64,000 nt of DNA from an uncultured Tenacibaculum sp. (GTDB lineage Bacteria > Bacteroidota > Bacteroidia > Flavobacteriales > Flavobacteriaceae), in the NCBI RefSeq assembly GCF_947494125.1, contig NZ_CANLTU010000001.1, forward strand, positions 682,001 through 746,000. Direction: 5' to 3'. This document shows, piece after piece, positions 17,254-25,527 of the stretch. Made by a program: the position numbers and the translations under genes. How positions within the stretch are numbered: the stretch's first letter is position 1; every line of letters starts with the position of its first letter. A model generated the notes under the pieces. It saw nothing but the letters and a program-made list of their open reading frames with translations. It was not told the DNA's origin and did no database searches.

Positions 17254-18102
17254 TCACTTTTTATGAAAGATATAATTAAGCCCTAAGCCAAATACTTCTT
17301 TGAACTGAATTTTACTAGAAGCATCATCATCTACAATCATGTGAAGTCCAATATTCATAGAAAGGTATTTGTTTACTTTTACAAAGAAATTTAGCTGATA
17401 ATCGATATCAATATTTTGAGGTTTTTGTAAGTAATCTGAATACATGGAAATAATATTTTCCATAGTAACATCTTGCATTATTTTATATTTAAAATAGGCT
17501 GATAGATTAAAACCTAAACCATAACTAGTATTTCTGTTTTCTTTTACTCCATATTTTCCTGAAAATTGATCAGACACAAAAGTTAAACGAGAAGTAGCAG
17601 GGGCAATATTTATTCTTTCATTATCAGATTTTTTCCAAAGCATACCAGGTCCAAAACTCCAATAAGCAGGAGCAAAAAAATCAGAAACTAATACTTTAGG
17701 ATCCGTTTTATAGTTATAACCTTTGGTATATTGAGTTTTAAAATTACTAAAAAATGAAAAAAACCAATATTTCTTGGCTTTTATACCTAGTAATGAATTG
17801 TACTCAAAACGATCATCTGTTTTTTGTAAACCAGAACCACTTACATGACTTATACCGAAGGCACTAATAACTTTATTGTCCCAGTTCCAATTACCGTTTT
17901 TATAATTAAAATCGTAGTTAAGACTAATGTTTCCTGCTATTGTATTATTACCTCCAGCAGTCCAATTTGAAAAGGAAGATTGATTAAATAAAAAAGTAGA
18001 TTTACCTAATACAGTCCATTTTTTAGGGATACTGTCTTTTTTTTGTTGAGAATATGTTATACAAGTAATACTTAAAAAAAGTATCAGAAATATTTTTTGC
18101 AT
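17254..18102 (-). CDS. DUF3078 family outer-membrane protein (copy 2)
   Basis: A 282-residue paralogue of the 16331 gene. It has a signal peptide (IFLILFLSITCITYS, before QQK), then STFLFNQSSFSNWTAGGNN, NYDFNY, DDRFEYNSLLGIKAKKYWFFS, PAYWSFGPGMLWKKSDNERI and terminal VFGLGLNYIF. The two proteins align along their full length, so this is a tandem duplication that has since diverged. A predicted outer-membrane barrel; its role is unknown. A dyad (TGTCTGT...ACAGACA) lies in its leader. Confidence 0.87.
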   Translation of the reverse strand: MQKIFLILFLSITCITYSQQKKDSIPKKWTVLGKSTFLFNQSSFSNWTAGGNNTIAGNISLNYDFNYKNGNWNWDNKVISAFGISHVSGSGLQKTDDRFEYNSLLGIKAKKYWFFSFFSNFKTQYTKGYNYKTDPKVLVSDFFAPAYWSFGPGMLWKKSDNERINIAPATSRLTFVSDQFSGKYGVKENRNTSYGLGFNLSAYFKYKIMQDVTMENIISMYSDYLQKPQNIDIDYQLNFFVKVNKYLSMNIGLHMIVDDDASSKIQFKEVFGLGLNYIFHKK

Positions 18103-18125
18103 TGATAATATTTTTAAAACAATAT

Positions 18126-18147
18126 TGTCTGTATAATTAGACAGACA
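18126..18147. promoter_or_regulatory. Inverted repeat TGTCTGT-N8-ACAGACA in the leader of the second DUF3078 gene
   Basis: A perfect 7-bp dyad with an 8-nt spacer, between the predicted minus-strand -7 box at 18164-18171 and the start at 18102. It may be an operator or an RNA hairpin. There is no T-run, so it is not a terminator. Confidence 0.4.
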
Positions 18148-18163
18148 ACATTTAAAAAATCAG

Positions 18164-18171
18164 CAAATATA
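18164..18171 (-). promoter_or_regulatory. Predicted -7 box for the second DUF3078 gene
   Basis: CAAATATA on the plus strand reads TATATTTG on the minus strand, about 60 nt upstream of the start at 18102. No clear -33 TTG is seen. Confidence 0.4.
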
Positions 18172-18210
18172 TTTATACTTTACGAAATAAATAAGTCTCA
18201 TTTTATGTTT

Positions 18211-20772
18211 TTAAAAATTTAATCTAAAGCTTATATTTGGAGTGAAACCTAGTGATTCTGTGTCTTGTTTGATTAGTTTACCTTCTTCGAATCCATTCGT
18301 ATTATCTTGAACAACATCATATGTTCTTTTAAGAATGTTTTTCTTGTTAAGTATGTTTAGTAGCGAAATATTAAACCTTCCTTTTACTGTTTTCTTTTTA
18401 TTCATATAAAAATCATATCCTGTTGAAAAATCTAATCGAGAATAATTAGGAAGTCTACTATCATTAATCCCATTTCTTTCAATAAAATAATTATTAGCCA
18501 AACCGCTATTGGAAGTAAAAGGTATTCCTATTCTATAGGTATAACCTAATGAAAAATTATATTTCTTATATTTAAAGTTATTGGCTAAATAAAAAGAGTG
18601 AGTAACATCAAAATTACCTGTAAATTCTTTATTGTCATTAAAATCGTTAATAAGGAAAGAAGTTTTTCCTGTGTGATAACTTAGCCAAGTATTGTAATTT
18701 TTCCAGTTCTTTTTTACTAGAAAATCTAGACCAATTGTTTTAGATTCTCCTGTTAATATGTCTCTAGTAAACGAATCAAATCCACTAGTTAAAGAGGTAA
18801 TTCCTTTTATGTTTCTTTTGTAGATATCAAAATCTAGTAGCCAATTGTTTTTATTAAATAAAACTCCAAATGTTATTTGTTGACTTTCTAATAAGGGAAT
18901 GTCGTTTTTATTTGATAATGACCACAATTGATTTTCTAAACCAAAATCTGTTGTATAAAATTCAACAATTCTACTTATGTTTTGCTGTTTTATTTCAAAA
19001 GAACTGTTTATCCAGAGTTTAGGTAAAATTTGAACTTGAGTATGTATCCTAGGTTCAAAAGTAACTTTATTTAATAATGTAAAGTAATTAGCTCTTGCGC
19101 CAAAACTTATAACTATGTTTTTGTTTTTATTGTATAAGTATTCGGTATATAAAGAATGTGATTGATTTATATCTTTCTGAGTAGAATATTTTTCAACAAA
19201 AACAAGATCGTTCTTATTTCCTAAAAGAAAGTAAACATCATTATAAGCATATTGATAGCCCATACTTATAGAAGAACTTGTATTTATTTTATAATCGAAA
19301 TTTGTGTTTGCCTCTAGATTTTTAACATGATTGTCTTTAGTCGTAAAAGCATATTGTGTATTATCTTTTTGTTTATTGTTTCTATATTTTAAATTATAGT
19401 TAGAATAACTAATTGTTGTTTTACTGGTAACTTTTGGATTCCATTTTTTAGTCCATTCAATATTATATCCATCATTTTCAATTAATAAATCATCTTTTCT
19501 TTTATCGTTAAATTCTGAAGAAAAAAAAGAATGATCTAGTGAGTTTTTAATACTAATTTGACTGAATGATATTTTATCGTCTTTGCTAGGTTTATAAATT
19601 AACTTTGTATTAAAATCTTGAAAGAAAAAGATCGTATTGATTTTTGCATCTATTTCTTTTGTAAGTGTTTCATCTTTAGAGATAATAGTATGTTGAAATG
19701 CCTTTTGAGATAATTGTCTATAAGTAGGAGTGTTTAATATATCGGTAATAGAACGTCTTCCAGAAACAGAGATACTCAATTTAGAAGAAATAGGTAAACT
19801 AATATTTGCATCAGCATGCGTGAAATTTATTCCTATTGAACCTTTTGTTTTTTTAGGAATTTCATTACTTGTTTCAACATCGATAACCCCACCAATATGA
19901 TTACCATATTTTGCCTTAGATGCACCTTTATATACTTCAACTCTTTCTATTGTTTCTGGATTTAATGCAGATATAGCTCCAAAAAAATGTGATGCAGTAA
20001 ATAATTTTATTTGGTTAAATAAGATTAAATTTTGATCAGGAGTTCCTCCACGTATATGCATTCCAGTTGCGGTTTCATCTACATTAACAATTCCAGGTAA
20101 TTGTTGAACGGTGTAAAATACATCAGGTTCAGTCAGTCCAGGAATAATATCTTGATTTTTTGGTTTAAAAACGATGGCACCATCAATTGTTTTAGACAAA
20201 CCATTGGTTAAATAGTTGGTTATAATTATTTCATTTAAAATAGAGCTTTCTTCCTCTAAGGAAAAAGAGGCACAATTTTTATTCGAAAAATTACGTGCTA
20301 TTTTCTTTATAGGTTTATATCCTACGTAAGAAATATTAATAGTATCAGTTAAATAAACATTTTTTAATTCAAAATAACCATCTATGTTGGTTTGAGTACC
20401 TATGTTTTTGTTTTGTATAGTAACAGTAGCACCAATAAGTAATTCTTTGTTTTCATTTGAAAAAATATTGCCACATATATTTTTTCTGGTCTTTATTTTT
20501 GAGATAGCATACCTGTTATTTGATATTTCTTTAAAATATAAATTAGAGCGTTTTTCTAACTCTTTTATAATAGAGGCTAAAGTTTTGTTTTTATTATTCT
20601 TAAAAATTATTTTCTTGTTGTTAATTACTTCATCAGAAAAAGAGAACTTCACATTATATAAATCATTTAACTCGATTAATACATCTTTTAAATGTTTTAA
20701 TCGAGTTGTTTCTTTTTGTGCTATTACTGACATAGATACACATAGTAATAGGAAACATATAAGTTTCTTCAT
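18211..20772 (-). CDS. FecA-like TonB-dependent receptor with STN domain
   Basis: An 853-residue outer-membrane receptor with a signalling role. A signal peptide (LICFLLLCVSMSVIA) is followed by an STN (secretin/TonB N-terminal) domain (about 25-95, LIELNDLYNVKFSFSDEV), a CarboxypepD-like domain (about 98-170), a plug (PGIVNVDETATGMHIRGGTP, IERVEVYKGASKAKYGNHIG) and a beta-barrel ending NISFRLNF. FecR and an ECF sigma factor lie directly upstream in the same orientation. This is the classic arrangement in which the STN domain of the liganded receptor signals through FecR to the sigma factor. The ligand is unknown; receptors of this architecture import siderophores, haem or glycans. Confidence 0.9.
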   Translation of the reverse strand: MKKLICFLLLCVSMSVIAQKETTRLKHLKDVLIELNDLYNVKFSFSDEVINNKKIIFKNNKNKTLASIIKELEKRSNLYFKEISNNRYAISKIKTRKNICGNIFSNENKELLIGATVTIQNKNIGTQTNIDGYFELKNVYLTDTINISYVGYKPIKKIARNFSNKNCASFSLEEESSILNEIIITNYLTNGLSKTIDGAIVFKPKNQDIIPGLTEPDVFYTVQQLPGIVNVDETATGMHIRGGTPDQNLILFNQIKLFTASHFFGAISALNPETIERVEVYKGASKAKYGNHIGGVIDVETSNEIPKKTKGSIGINFTHADANISLPISSKLSISVSGRRSITDILNTPTYRQLSQKAFQHTIISKDETLTKEIDAKINTIFFFQDFNTKLIYKPSKDDKISFSQISIKNSLDHSFFSSEFNDKRKDDLLIENDGYNIEWTKKWNPKVTSKTTISYSNYNLKYRNNKQKDNTQYAFTTKDNHVKNLEANTNFDYKINTSSSISMGYQYAYNDVYFLLGNKNDLVFVEKYSTQKDINQSHSLYTEYLYNKNKNIVISFGARANYFTLLNKVTFEPRIHTQVQILPKLWINSSFEIKQQNISRIVEFYTTDFGLENQLWSLSNKNDIPLLESQQITFGVLFNKNNWLLDFDIYKRNIKGITSLTSGFDSFTRDILTGESKTIGLDFLVKKNWKNYNTWLSYHTGKTSFLINDFNDNKEFTGNFDVTHSFYLANNFKYKKYNFSLGYTYRIGIPFTSNSGLANNYFIERNGINDSRLPNYSRLDFSTGYDFYMNKKKTVKGRFNISLLNILNKKNILKRTYDVVQDNTNGFEEGKLIKQDTESLGFTPNISFRLNF

Positions 20773-20778
20773 GCAAAA

Positions 20779-21705
20779 TTATCTTTGTGTCAATTCAATT
20801 ATATTATTATTTACAATAACATAGTCTATGTTCATTGGTGTAAAAACTGCTTCTAAAGCTAACTTTAAATTAGAATGAATAAAACTACCTGTAAATAACT
20901 TAGTATTCGTTTTTGTATTACCTCCTTTAAATTTTACGTTGTATTGGTTTTCTAATGATTTTAATACAACTTTTAAAGGTACACTGGTAAATACACTTTC
21001 GCCTTGTATCCAATTAGGGTTTTGTTTTATTTTTTTATCACCAGTTTGTATTTCATTTTTAAGTCTTGTAAATGTTTTTCCTTTGGTTAAAAATACAATC
21101 TCATCACCCGACTCTACTTTAACTTTTCCTTCATAACATTCTACTTTTAAGAAGTTAGTATCTTCTAAAATATTAAATTGAGTACCTAAAACAGTAATTG
21201 TACCTTCTTTAGTTTCAACAGTAAAAGTGCTTCCTTTTTCAACTTTAAAAAAAGCTTCTCCTTCTAATTTTAATACTCTATTGGTATTCCAATCTTTTTT
21301 ATTGTAAGTAATAGTAGATTGAGCATTTAATATTACGCTTGAGTTATCGGGTAAATTAATTTCTAAATGTTCTCCATAGCTTGTTGAAGATTCTACATTT
21401 TGAAAATTAAAGTAGAAAAAACTAATTAGTAAAGCTAAAGAAGCTGCAACAGCAAAAAGTTTTTTAGAAAACAAAGGTCTAACAATTGTTTTTTTAGTGT
21501 CTTTTTTGTGTTCTATGTTCTCTAATATTTTTAAATACACTTCCTCTTTATTTAATAGGGGTCTTTCAAAATTTTGAGATTCCTCTGAAATCCTTTTAAA
21601 TAAATTAAAATCTTGTGTTTTTTCAAAGGCAGCCAGTTCTTCTTGAGACATTTCACCAGAAAGCCATTGTGCTAATAAAGTATCTGATTTTTCTATTGGA
21701 TCCAT
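20779..21705 (-). CDS. FecR family anti-sigma regulator
   Basis: A 308-residue inner-membrane regulator. The cytoplasmic N-terminus (about 1-78, with LLAQWLSGEMSQEELAAFE) would hold the sigma factor. A single membrane helix (about 81-103, LFAVAASLALLISFFYF) leads to a periplasmic FecR domain (NLPDNSSVILNAQSTITYN, EGEAFFKVEKGSTFTVET). The C-terminal DUF4974 domain (SVFTSVPLKVVLKSLENQYN) would receive the STN signal. Six bases separate it from the receptor and one from the sigma gene, so the three form one operon. Confidence 0.92.
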   Translation of the reverse strand: MDPIEKSDTLLAQWLSGEMSQEELAAFEKTQDFNLFKRISEESQNFERPLLNKEEVYLKILENIEHKKDTKKTIVRPLFSKKLFAVAASLALLISFFYFNFQNVESSTSYGEHLEINLPDNSSVILNAQSTITYNKKDWNTNRVLKLEGEAFFKVEKGSTFTVETKEGTITVLGTQFNILEDTNFLKVECYEGKVKVESGDEIVFLTKGKTFTRLKNEIQTGDKKIKQNPNWIQGESVFTSVPLKVVLKSLENQYNVKFKGGNTKTNTKLFTGSFIHSNLKLALEAVFTPMNIDYVIVNNNIIELTQR

Positions 21706-21706
21706 A

Positions 21707-22216
21707 TTATATGCCTTTTATTTGAGTTCGTAATGTTTTTAAAGCCAAAGTCATTCTTTTTTCTACAGCTTTCACAGATATATCTAACTCTTCGGCTATT
21801 TCTCTATATTTTTTCTTGTCAATTCTATTCATTAAAAAAACCTCTCGCTGTTTTTCAGGTAAACTACCAATTGCGTTTTGTAATTTTTTTAAAAATTCCT
21901 GTTCTTCTAATAAATATTCAGGAGTTTCATTAGTGGTGTTTTTAACATTAAGTTTTTTATGAGCTAAAATTACTTTTTGATGTGCATAATCATCAAGAAA
22001 TAAATTGTTAGCAACAGTAAACAAATAAGATTTTGCTTTTTCATAAAAAACCTTTGAACAATTCGTCCATAATTTAACAAATGCTTCTTGAACAAAATCT
22101 TGCGCTTTTGCGCTATCACCACATTTATATATCATAAATCCATACAAGCCATCGGCATACGAATCATATAATTTTTTATAAATCACTGGGGCGCAAACAG
22201 AGTTTATTTCCTTCAT
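21707..22216 (-). CDS. ECF-type RNA polymerase sigma factor (FecI-like)
   Basis: A 169-residue sigma-70 family ECF factor. Region 2 spans about residues 12-80 (YGFMIYKCGDSAKAQDFVQEAFVKLW). Region 4 is about 110-165 (IGSLPEKQREVFLMNRIDKKKYREIA, then ELDISVKAVEKRMTLALKTL). It probably autoactivates this operon when the receptor is occupied. The lipoprotein and peptide genes diverge from it on the other strand, so they are candidates for the same regulon, although no shared promoter motif could be shown. Confidence 0.92.
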   Translation of the reverse strand: MKEINSVCAPVIYKKLYDSYADGLYGFMIYKCGDSAKAQDFVQEAFVKLWTNCSKVFYEKAKSYLFTVANNLFLDDYAHQKVILAHKKLNVKNTTNETPEYLLEEQEFLKKLQNAIGSLPEKQREVFLMNRIDKKKYREIAEELDISVKAVEKRMTLALKTLRTQIKGI

Positions 22217-22474
22217 TAAATATAGTTAGTTTGAAGTGTAACGATTAACTGGCTAAATACCCTACCTCAAAAAAATATTTATAAAGGTTTTAAGAGAATC
22301 AGTTATTAATCAAATATAATTAAAACAAATATTCTATTAAAAGACAAGATGATTACTTATTAATCTGTTGATTTTTTTTAGGTGTTTTTGTGTCAAAGAA
22401 AAAGTAATTAAAAATAGAAGTAGGGTTTTTTATTCGAGTTTCGTTTCACCTCCAAACAAAAACAAATTTATATC

Positions 22475-22570
22475 ATGAAAAATTTCAAAAGACATACAAT
22501 AAGGCTAAAGCAAACAAAAAAGATTATTGAAAATTTAGCTATTGGAGCATCTTATGCAATAAGACATTAA
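22475..22570 (+). CDS. Short peptide gene (31 residues) with C-terminal YAIRH
   Basis: An ATG-started ORF of 31 codons encodes a basic N-terminus (MKNFKRHTIRLKQTKK), the central IIENLAI and the tail GASYAIRH before TAA. It resembles the peptide at 8211-8312 in length, basic N-terminus, short hydrophobic centre and the C-terminal (G/S)YAI(N/R)H. It lies 23 nt upstream of a lipoprotein gene in the same direction and about 260 nt from the divergent sigma factor. It may be a leader peptide controlling the lipoprotein gene or an independent small protein. No recognised family. Confidence 0.5.
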   Translation: MKNFKRHTIRLKQTKKIIENLAIGASYAIRH

Positions 22571-22593
22571 ATAACCCCTTAATAAATTAATAA

Positions 22594-24090
22594 ATGAAAA
22601 AAGTATTAATAACTATAGTATTAGCAGCAGCAGTTTTAACTTCATGTAAAGATGAAGCAGATGGAATCTCAGGAGTATCTGATTTTACCTTTTTGGGAGA
22701 TGTGCCAAGTGGAAATGTAACAGCACCATCACCAACATCAAGTGCAACGAAGAGCTCTGATGTTTTATTTTCTTTTGATTTTGAAACGGATAATGAAGGA
22801 TTTACAGGAAGAGGCAATGGGAATGGCTGGTATAAACCAAATGAGCCTTTAGAAAACATTGTAGAGTCAATACATAAGTGTGATTTTTCAAGAGGGAAAA
22901 AAGAAGATTTTAGTGATTTTACTAAAAATGGAGTAACAAGAAGTCATAAAGGGAATGATAGTTTTTTTATAGGTAGAGTTTTTAATCATGATCTTGATTG
23001 TGCAACTAGCTATTATCATATATCAAAAAAACTAAATTTCACAAAAGATTACAAAGCAGGTGATTTAAGTATCGAATTTGATTATTACAGGCCACAAGAT
23101 GTTAGTTTCTCTACAGGAGTCCCTAGTATTTCTGTTGTTCTTTATGATAGTAGTCATAAAGGTAAATTTTATTTTGTTCCAGCTATTTTTGATGAGGATA
23201 ATTGGGCTAAATTTAGTTCTAAAATCCCTACTGACATACCAATTGGAGAATATAAATTAGCAATATTTCAAGGTGGTGGATATGTTGGATTAGATAATAT
23301 AAAAATTTATACAAACTCGTCAAGTAGCGGTACAAAAATAAAAGTAAATGCAGGGGCAGATGCTACAGTAGCTTTACCAACAAATACTTTTGATTTAAAT
23401 AGTACTATTACAAATCCAGATGGAGAGACTATTAAGTCAATTGTTTGGACAAAAGTTAGTGGTGATGGGGTAACAATTTTTAACAATGATAAAGAAGATA
23501 CAAAAGTATCTAACCTACAAGAAGGTGAGTATGTTTTTAAAGTTGTAGTTAGAAATGACAAAGATATTGAAGTTGAAGATACAGTAACAATCAAAGTTGA
23601 TGGTTCTAAAGTATTATTTGGTTTTACATTTGAAGAAAATGTAGAAGGTTTTACTAATGTGAATAATGTTGTAGCAAAAATAGATAAATATTGTAGAGGA
23701 CGAAAAGCAAATTTTCCAGCTTATCTTGGTAATATTTATAGTGGAAATGATACTTTCTTTTTAGGGATTAATCAAGGGGATTTAAACTCTTGGATAAATC
23801 CTACTAGTACGAAGAGTATAAATCTAACGAATACATATAAAGTAAATGAGTTAGGAATACAGTTTAGTACTCAGAGTATTGACCCTTGGGGAGACACTAC
23901 TAAGGTAATAGTGACTCTAAAATCAAAATCAGGTTCAGAAATAACTTCTTTTGTGCTACAGAATTCTAATTCTTGGGTAACCACAAATTCTCTTATTAAT
24001 AAAGAAGTACCAGCAGGTGAGTATATTATTAATGTTGAGCACCTAGGAGGAATGACAGCTATTGACGATATTTATATCTATGAGAAATAA
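22594..24090 (+). CDS. Surface lipoprotein with duplicated domain flanking a PKD-like domain
   Basis: A 498-residue protein with a type II signal peptide (lipobox LTSC, Cys18), so probably lipid-anchored and possibly surface-exposed (KDEADG after the Cys). An immunoglobulin-like PKD/REJ-type domain occupies about 249-336 (VNAGADATVALPTNTFDLNS, IVWTKVSGDG). It is flanked by two copies of an unrecognised domain (about 56-239 and 339-497). Shared landmarks are (D/K)VLFxFxFE...EGFT at the start, GND(S/T)FF(I/L)G in the middle, and GEY...GG...(L/I)D(N/D)I.IY at the end. The repeats look like all-beta, carbohydrate-binding-like modules; that is inference. No catalytic residues were seen. Confidence 0.8.
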   Translation: MKKVLITIVLAAAVLTSCKDEADGISGVSDFTFLGDVPSGNVTAPSPTSSATKSSDVLFSFDFETDNEGFTGRGNGNGWYKPNEPLENIVESIHKCDFSRGKKEDFSDFTKNGVTRSHKGNDSFFIGRVFNHDLDCATSYYHISKKLNFTKDYKAGDLSIEFDYYRPQDVSFSTGVPSISVVLYDSSHKGKFYFVPAIFDEDNWAKFSSKIPTDIPIGEYKLAIFQGGGYVGLDNIKIYTNSSSSGTKIKVNAGADATVALPTNTFDLNSTITNPDGETIKSIVWTKVSGDGVTIFNNDKEDTKVSNLQEGEYVFKVVVRNDKDIEVEDTVTIKVDGSKVLFGFTFEENVEGFTNVNNVVAKIDKYCRGRKANFPAYLGNIYSGNDTFFLGINQGDLNSWINPTSTKSINLTNTYKVNELGIQFSTQSIDPWGDTTKVIVTLKSKSGSEITSFVLQNSNSWVTTNSLINKEVPAGEYIINVEHLGGMTAIDDIYIYEK

Positions 24091-24122
24091 GAGATAAAAA
24101 CTTCACCCCCTTAATTAAAATT

Positions 24123-24156
24123 AAACCCCAAAGAGTTAGAAGTCTTTGGGGTTTTA
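24123..24156. terminator. Bidirectional terminator
   Basis: AAACCCCAAAGA / TCTTTGGGGTTT (24123-24134 with 24143-24154) lies between the convergent lipoprotein and DUF2480 genes. Confidence 0.88.
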
Positions 24157-24182
24157 AATTTGTATAATTTAAGAGAGTTGTA

Positions 24183-24692
24183 CTATTTCTTTTTTTTATA
24201 TAAAGGAACAGTAGAACAAGCTTCACCAAACATAATAGTTTTAGCTATAGGTTGTATTTTTTCTATTAATAAAGTATAAGCAGAAGGAGGGATAGGTTTA
24301 TTAGCACATCCTTTAATAATTACAGGCTTATCTTTGTATTCAGAAATATCCAACGAAGTAATAATCTCTTGATAAATTACAGTTTCTAATAATTCTAAAC
24401 TACCAACAACAACCTTATTAGTGTGCTCAGATAATTGAGCAGTTAATAATAAATAAGCCCAAGAAGGAATAATAGCGTCAGAAGAACAGGTTAAAGCAAC
24501 ATAAGAATTTTGATATTGAGACCAATCATGATTTTTCACTTGTTCTCTAAAGTCCTTTTCACGAAGAATTAACCCTTCATATAACCAATCTTTAATGTCA
24601 AAAACAATACGATTGCCAAGAGGATAAAAATCTTCAAGGTCAATAGTAATAAGTTTACTATTCGCTATTCTATTTATAATTTCTTCAGCCAT
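24183..24692 (-). CDS. DUF2480 family protein
   Basis: A 169-residue soluble protein matching DUF2480 as I know it from Bacteroidetes: ITIDLEDFYPLGNRIVFDIK near the start, LREKDFREQVKNHDW, ALTCSSDAIIPSWAYLLL, and VIIKGCANKPIPPSAYTLL near the end. It has conserved cysteines in TCSSD and KGCANK but no known function. It is the third gene of a sufE / SufT-like / DUF2480 group (3-nt gap), a recurring neighbourhood that suggests a link to Fe-S cluster assembly. Confidence 0.88.
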   Translation of the reverse strand: MAEEIINRIANSKLITIDLEDFYPLGNRIVFDIKDWLYEGLILREKDFREQVKNHDWSQYQNSYVALTCSSDAIIPSWAYLLLTAQLSEHTNKVVVGSLELLETVIYQEIITSLDISEYKDKPVIIKGCANKPIPPSAYTLLIEKIQPIAKTIMFGEACSTVPLYKKKK

Positions 24693-24695
24693 GCT

Positions 24696-25016
24696 CTATA
24701 ACATTCCTAATTCTAACTTAGCTTCGTCACTCATCATGTCTTGAGTCCAAGTAGGATCAAAAGTAATTTCAACCTCACAGCTGTTAATTTCTTTTAAAGT
24801 TTTTACTTTTTCTTCAATCTCTACAGGTAAACTTTCAGCTACTGGGCAGTTTGGCGATGTTAAGGTCATTAAAATTTTAGCATCGTTCTCTTCAGAAACG
24901 AATACATCATAAATTAAACCTAGTTCATAAATATCTACTGGAATCTCAGGATCGAATATTGTTTTTAATACTCGTACGATCTTATCTCCTAATTCTTCTA
25001 ATTGAGTATCTGTCAT
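24696..25016 (-). CDS. SufT-like Fe-S assembly protein (MIP18/DUF59 family)
   Basis: A 106-residue DUF59 protein of the SufT/MIP18 type, thought to help in maturation of Fe-S proteins. Hallmarks are TIFDPEIPVDIYELGLIY (19-36), the conserved Cys57 in TSPNCPVAE and the C-terminal DPTWTQDMMSDEAKLELG. It lacks the extra N-terminal extension of some SufT proteins. It lies between sufE (11 nt away) and the DUF2480 gene (3 nt). Confidence 0.9.
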   Translation of the reverse strand: MTDTQLEELGDKIVRVLKTIFDPEIPVDIYELGLIYDVFVSEENDAKILMTLTSPNCPVAESLPVEIEEKVKTLKEINSCEVEITFDPTWTQDMMSDEAKLELGML

Positions 25017-25027
25017 TTTGTGTTTTT

Positions 25028-25453
25028 TTAATTCGCTAATTTCGATTGTTGGGCAATCGCATACATTTTTATTTGCTTCACCATAGAAACTAAACCATTA
25101 GCACGCGTTGGGCTCAAATGTTCTTTTAATCCAATTTCGTCAATAAAATCAGTTTTAGCATCTAATATAGCTTGAGGTGTTTGGTTCGAAAAAACTCTTA
25201 ATAATAACGCTACAATACCTTTGGTTAAAATAGCATCACTATCGGCAGTAAATTCAATAACGTCATTATTTAATTGAGAGTACAACCATACTTTAGATTG
25301 GCATCCTTTAATTAAATTTTCATCTAATTTATAAGCACTATCAATTAAAGGTAATGATTTTCCTAAGTCAATAATATACTCATAACGCTCCATCCAGTCT
25401 TCAAACATTGAAAACTCATCAATAATTTCTTCTTGTATTTCTTTGATAGTCAT
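25028..25453 (-). CDS. sufE: SufE-family cysteine desulfuration protein
   Basis: SufE accepts persulfide sulfur from the SufS desulfurase and passes it to the SUF scaffold. The 141 residues fit the family. The acceptor Cys51 sits in LIKGCQSKVW, the same position as in E. coli SufE. Other blocks are MFEDWMERYEYIIDLGK, SDAILTKGIVALLL and LSPTRANGLVSMV. It is the first gene of a three-gene minus-strand group; the remaining suf genes are not in the window. Confidence 0.93.
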   Translation of the reverse strand: MTIKEIQEEIIDEFSMFEDWMERYEYIIDLGKSLPLIDSAYKLDENLIKGCQSKVWLYSQLNNDVIEFTADSDAILTKGIVALLLRVFSNQTPQAILDAKTDFIDEIGLKEHLSPTRANGLVSMVKQIKMYAIAQQSKLAN

Positions 25454-25463
25454 TTTTTAAAAC

Positions 25464-25471
25464 TATTTTTG
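25464..25471 (+). promoter_or_regulatory. Predicted -7 box for the PfkB kinase gene
   Basis: TATTTTTG matches TAnnTTTG, 57 nt before the ATG at 25528, inside the divergent gap with sufE. Confidence 0.45.
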
Positions 25472-25502
25472 CACAGTCTTACGACCACTTTATTTAAAAG
25501 TG

Positions 25503-25510
25503 CAAAATTA
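25503..25510 (-). promoter_or_regulatory. Predicted -7 box for the sufE group
   Basis: CAAAATTA on the plus strand reads TAATTTTG on the minus strand, about 50 nt upstream of the sufE start at 25453. It interleaves with the divergent promoter. Confidence 0.45.
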
Positions 25511-25527
25511 CAGTAAAAAAATAAGAA

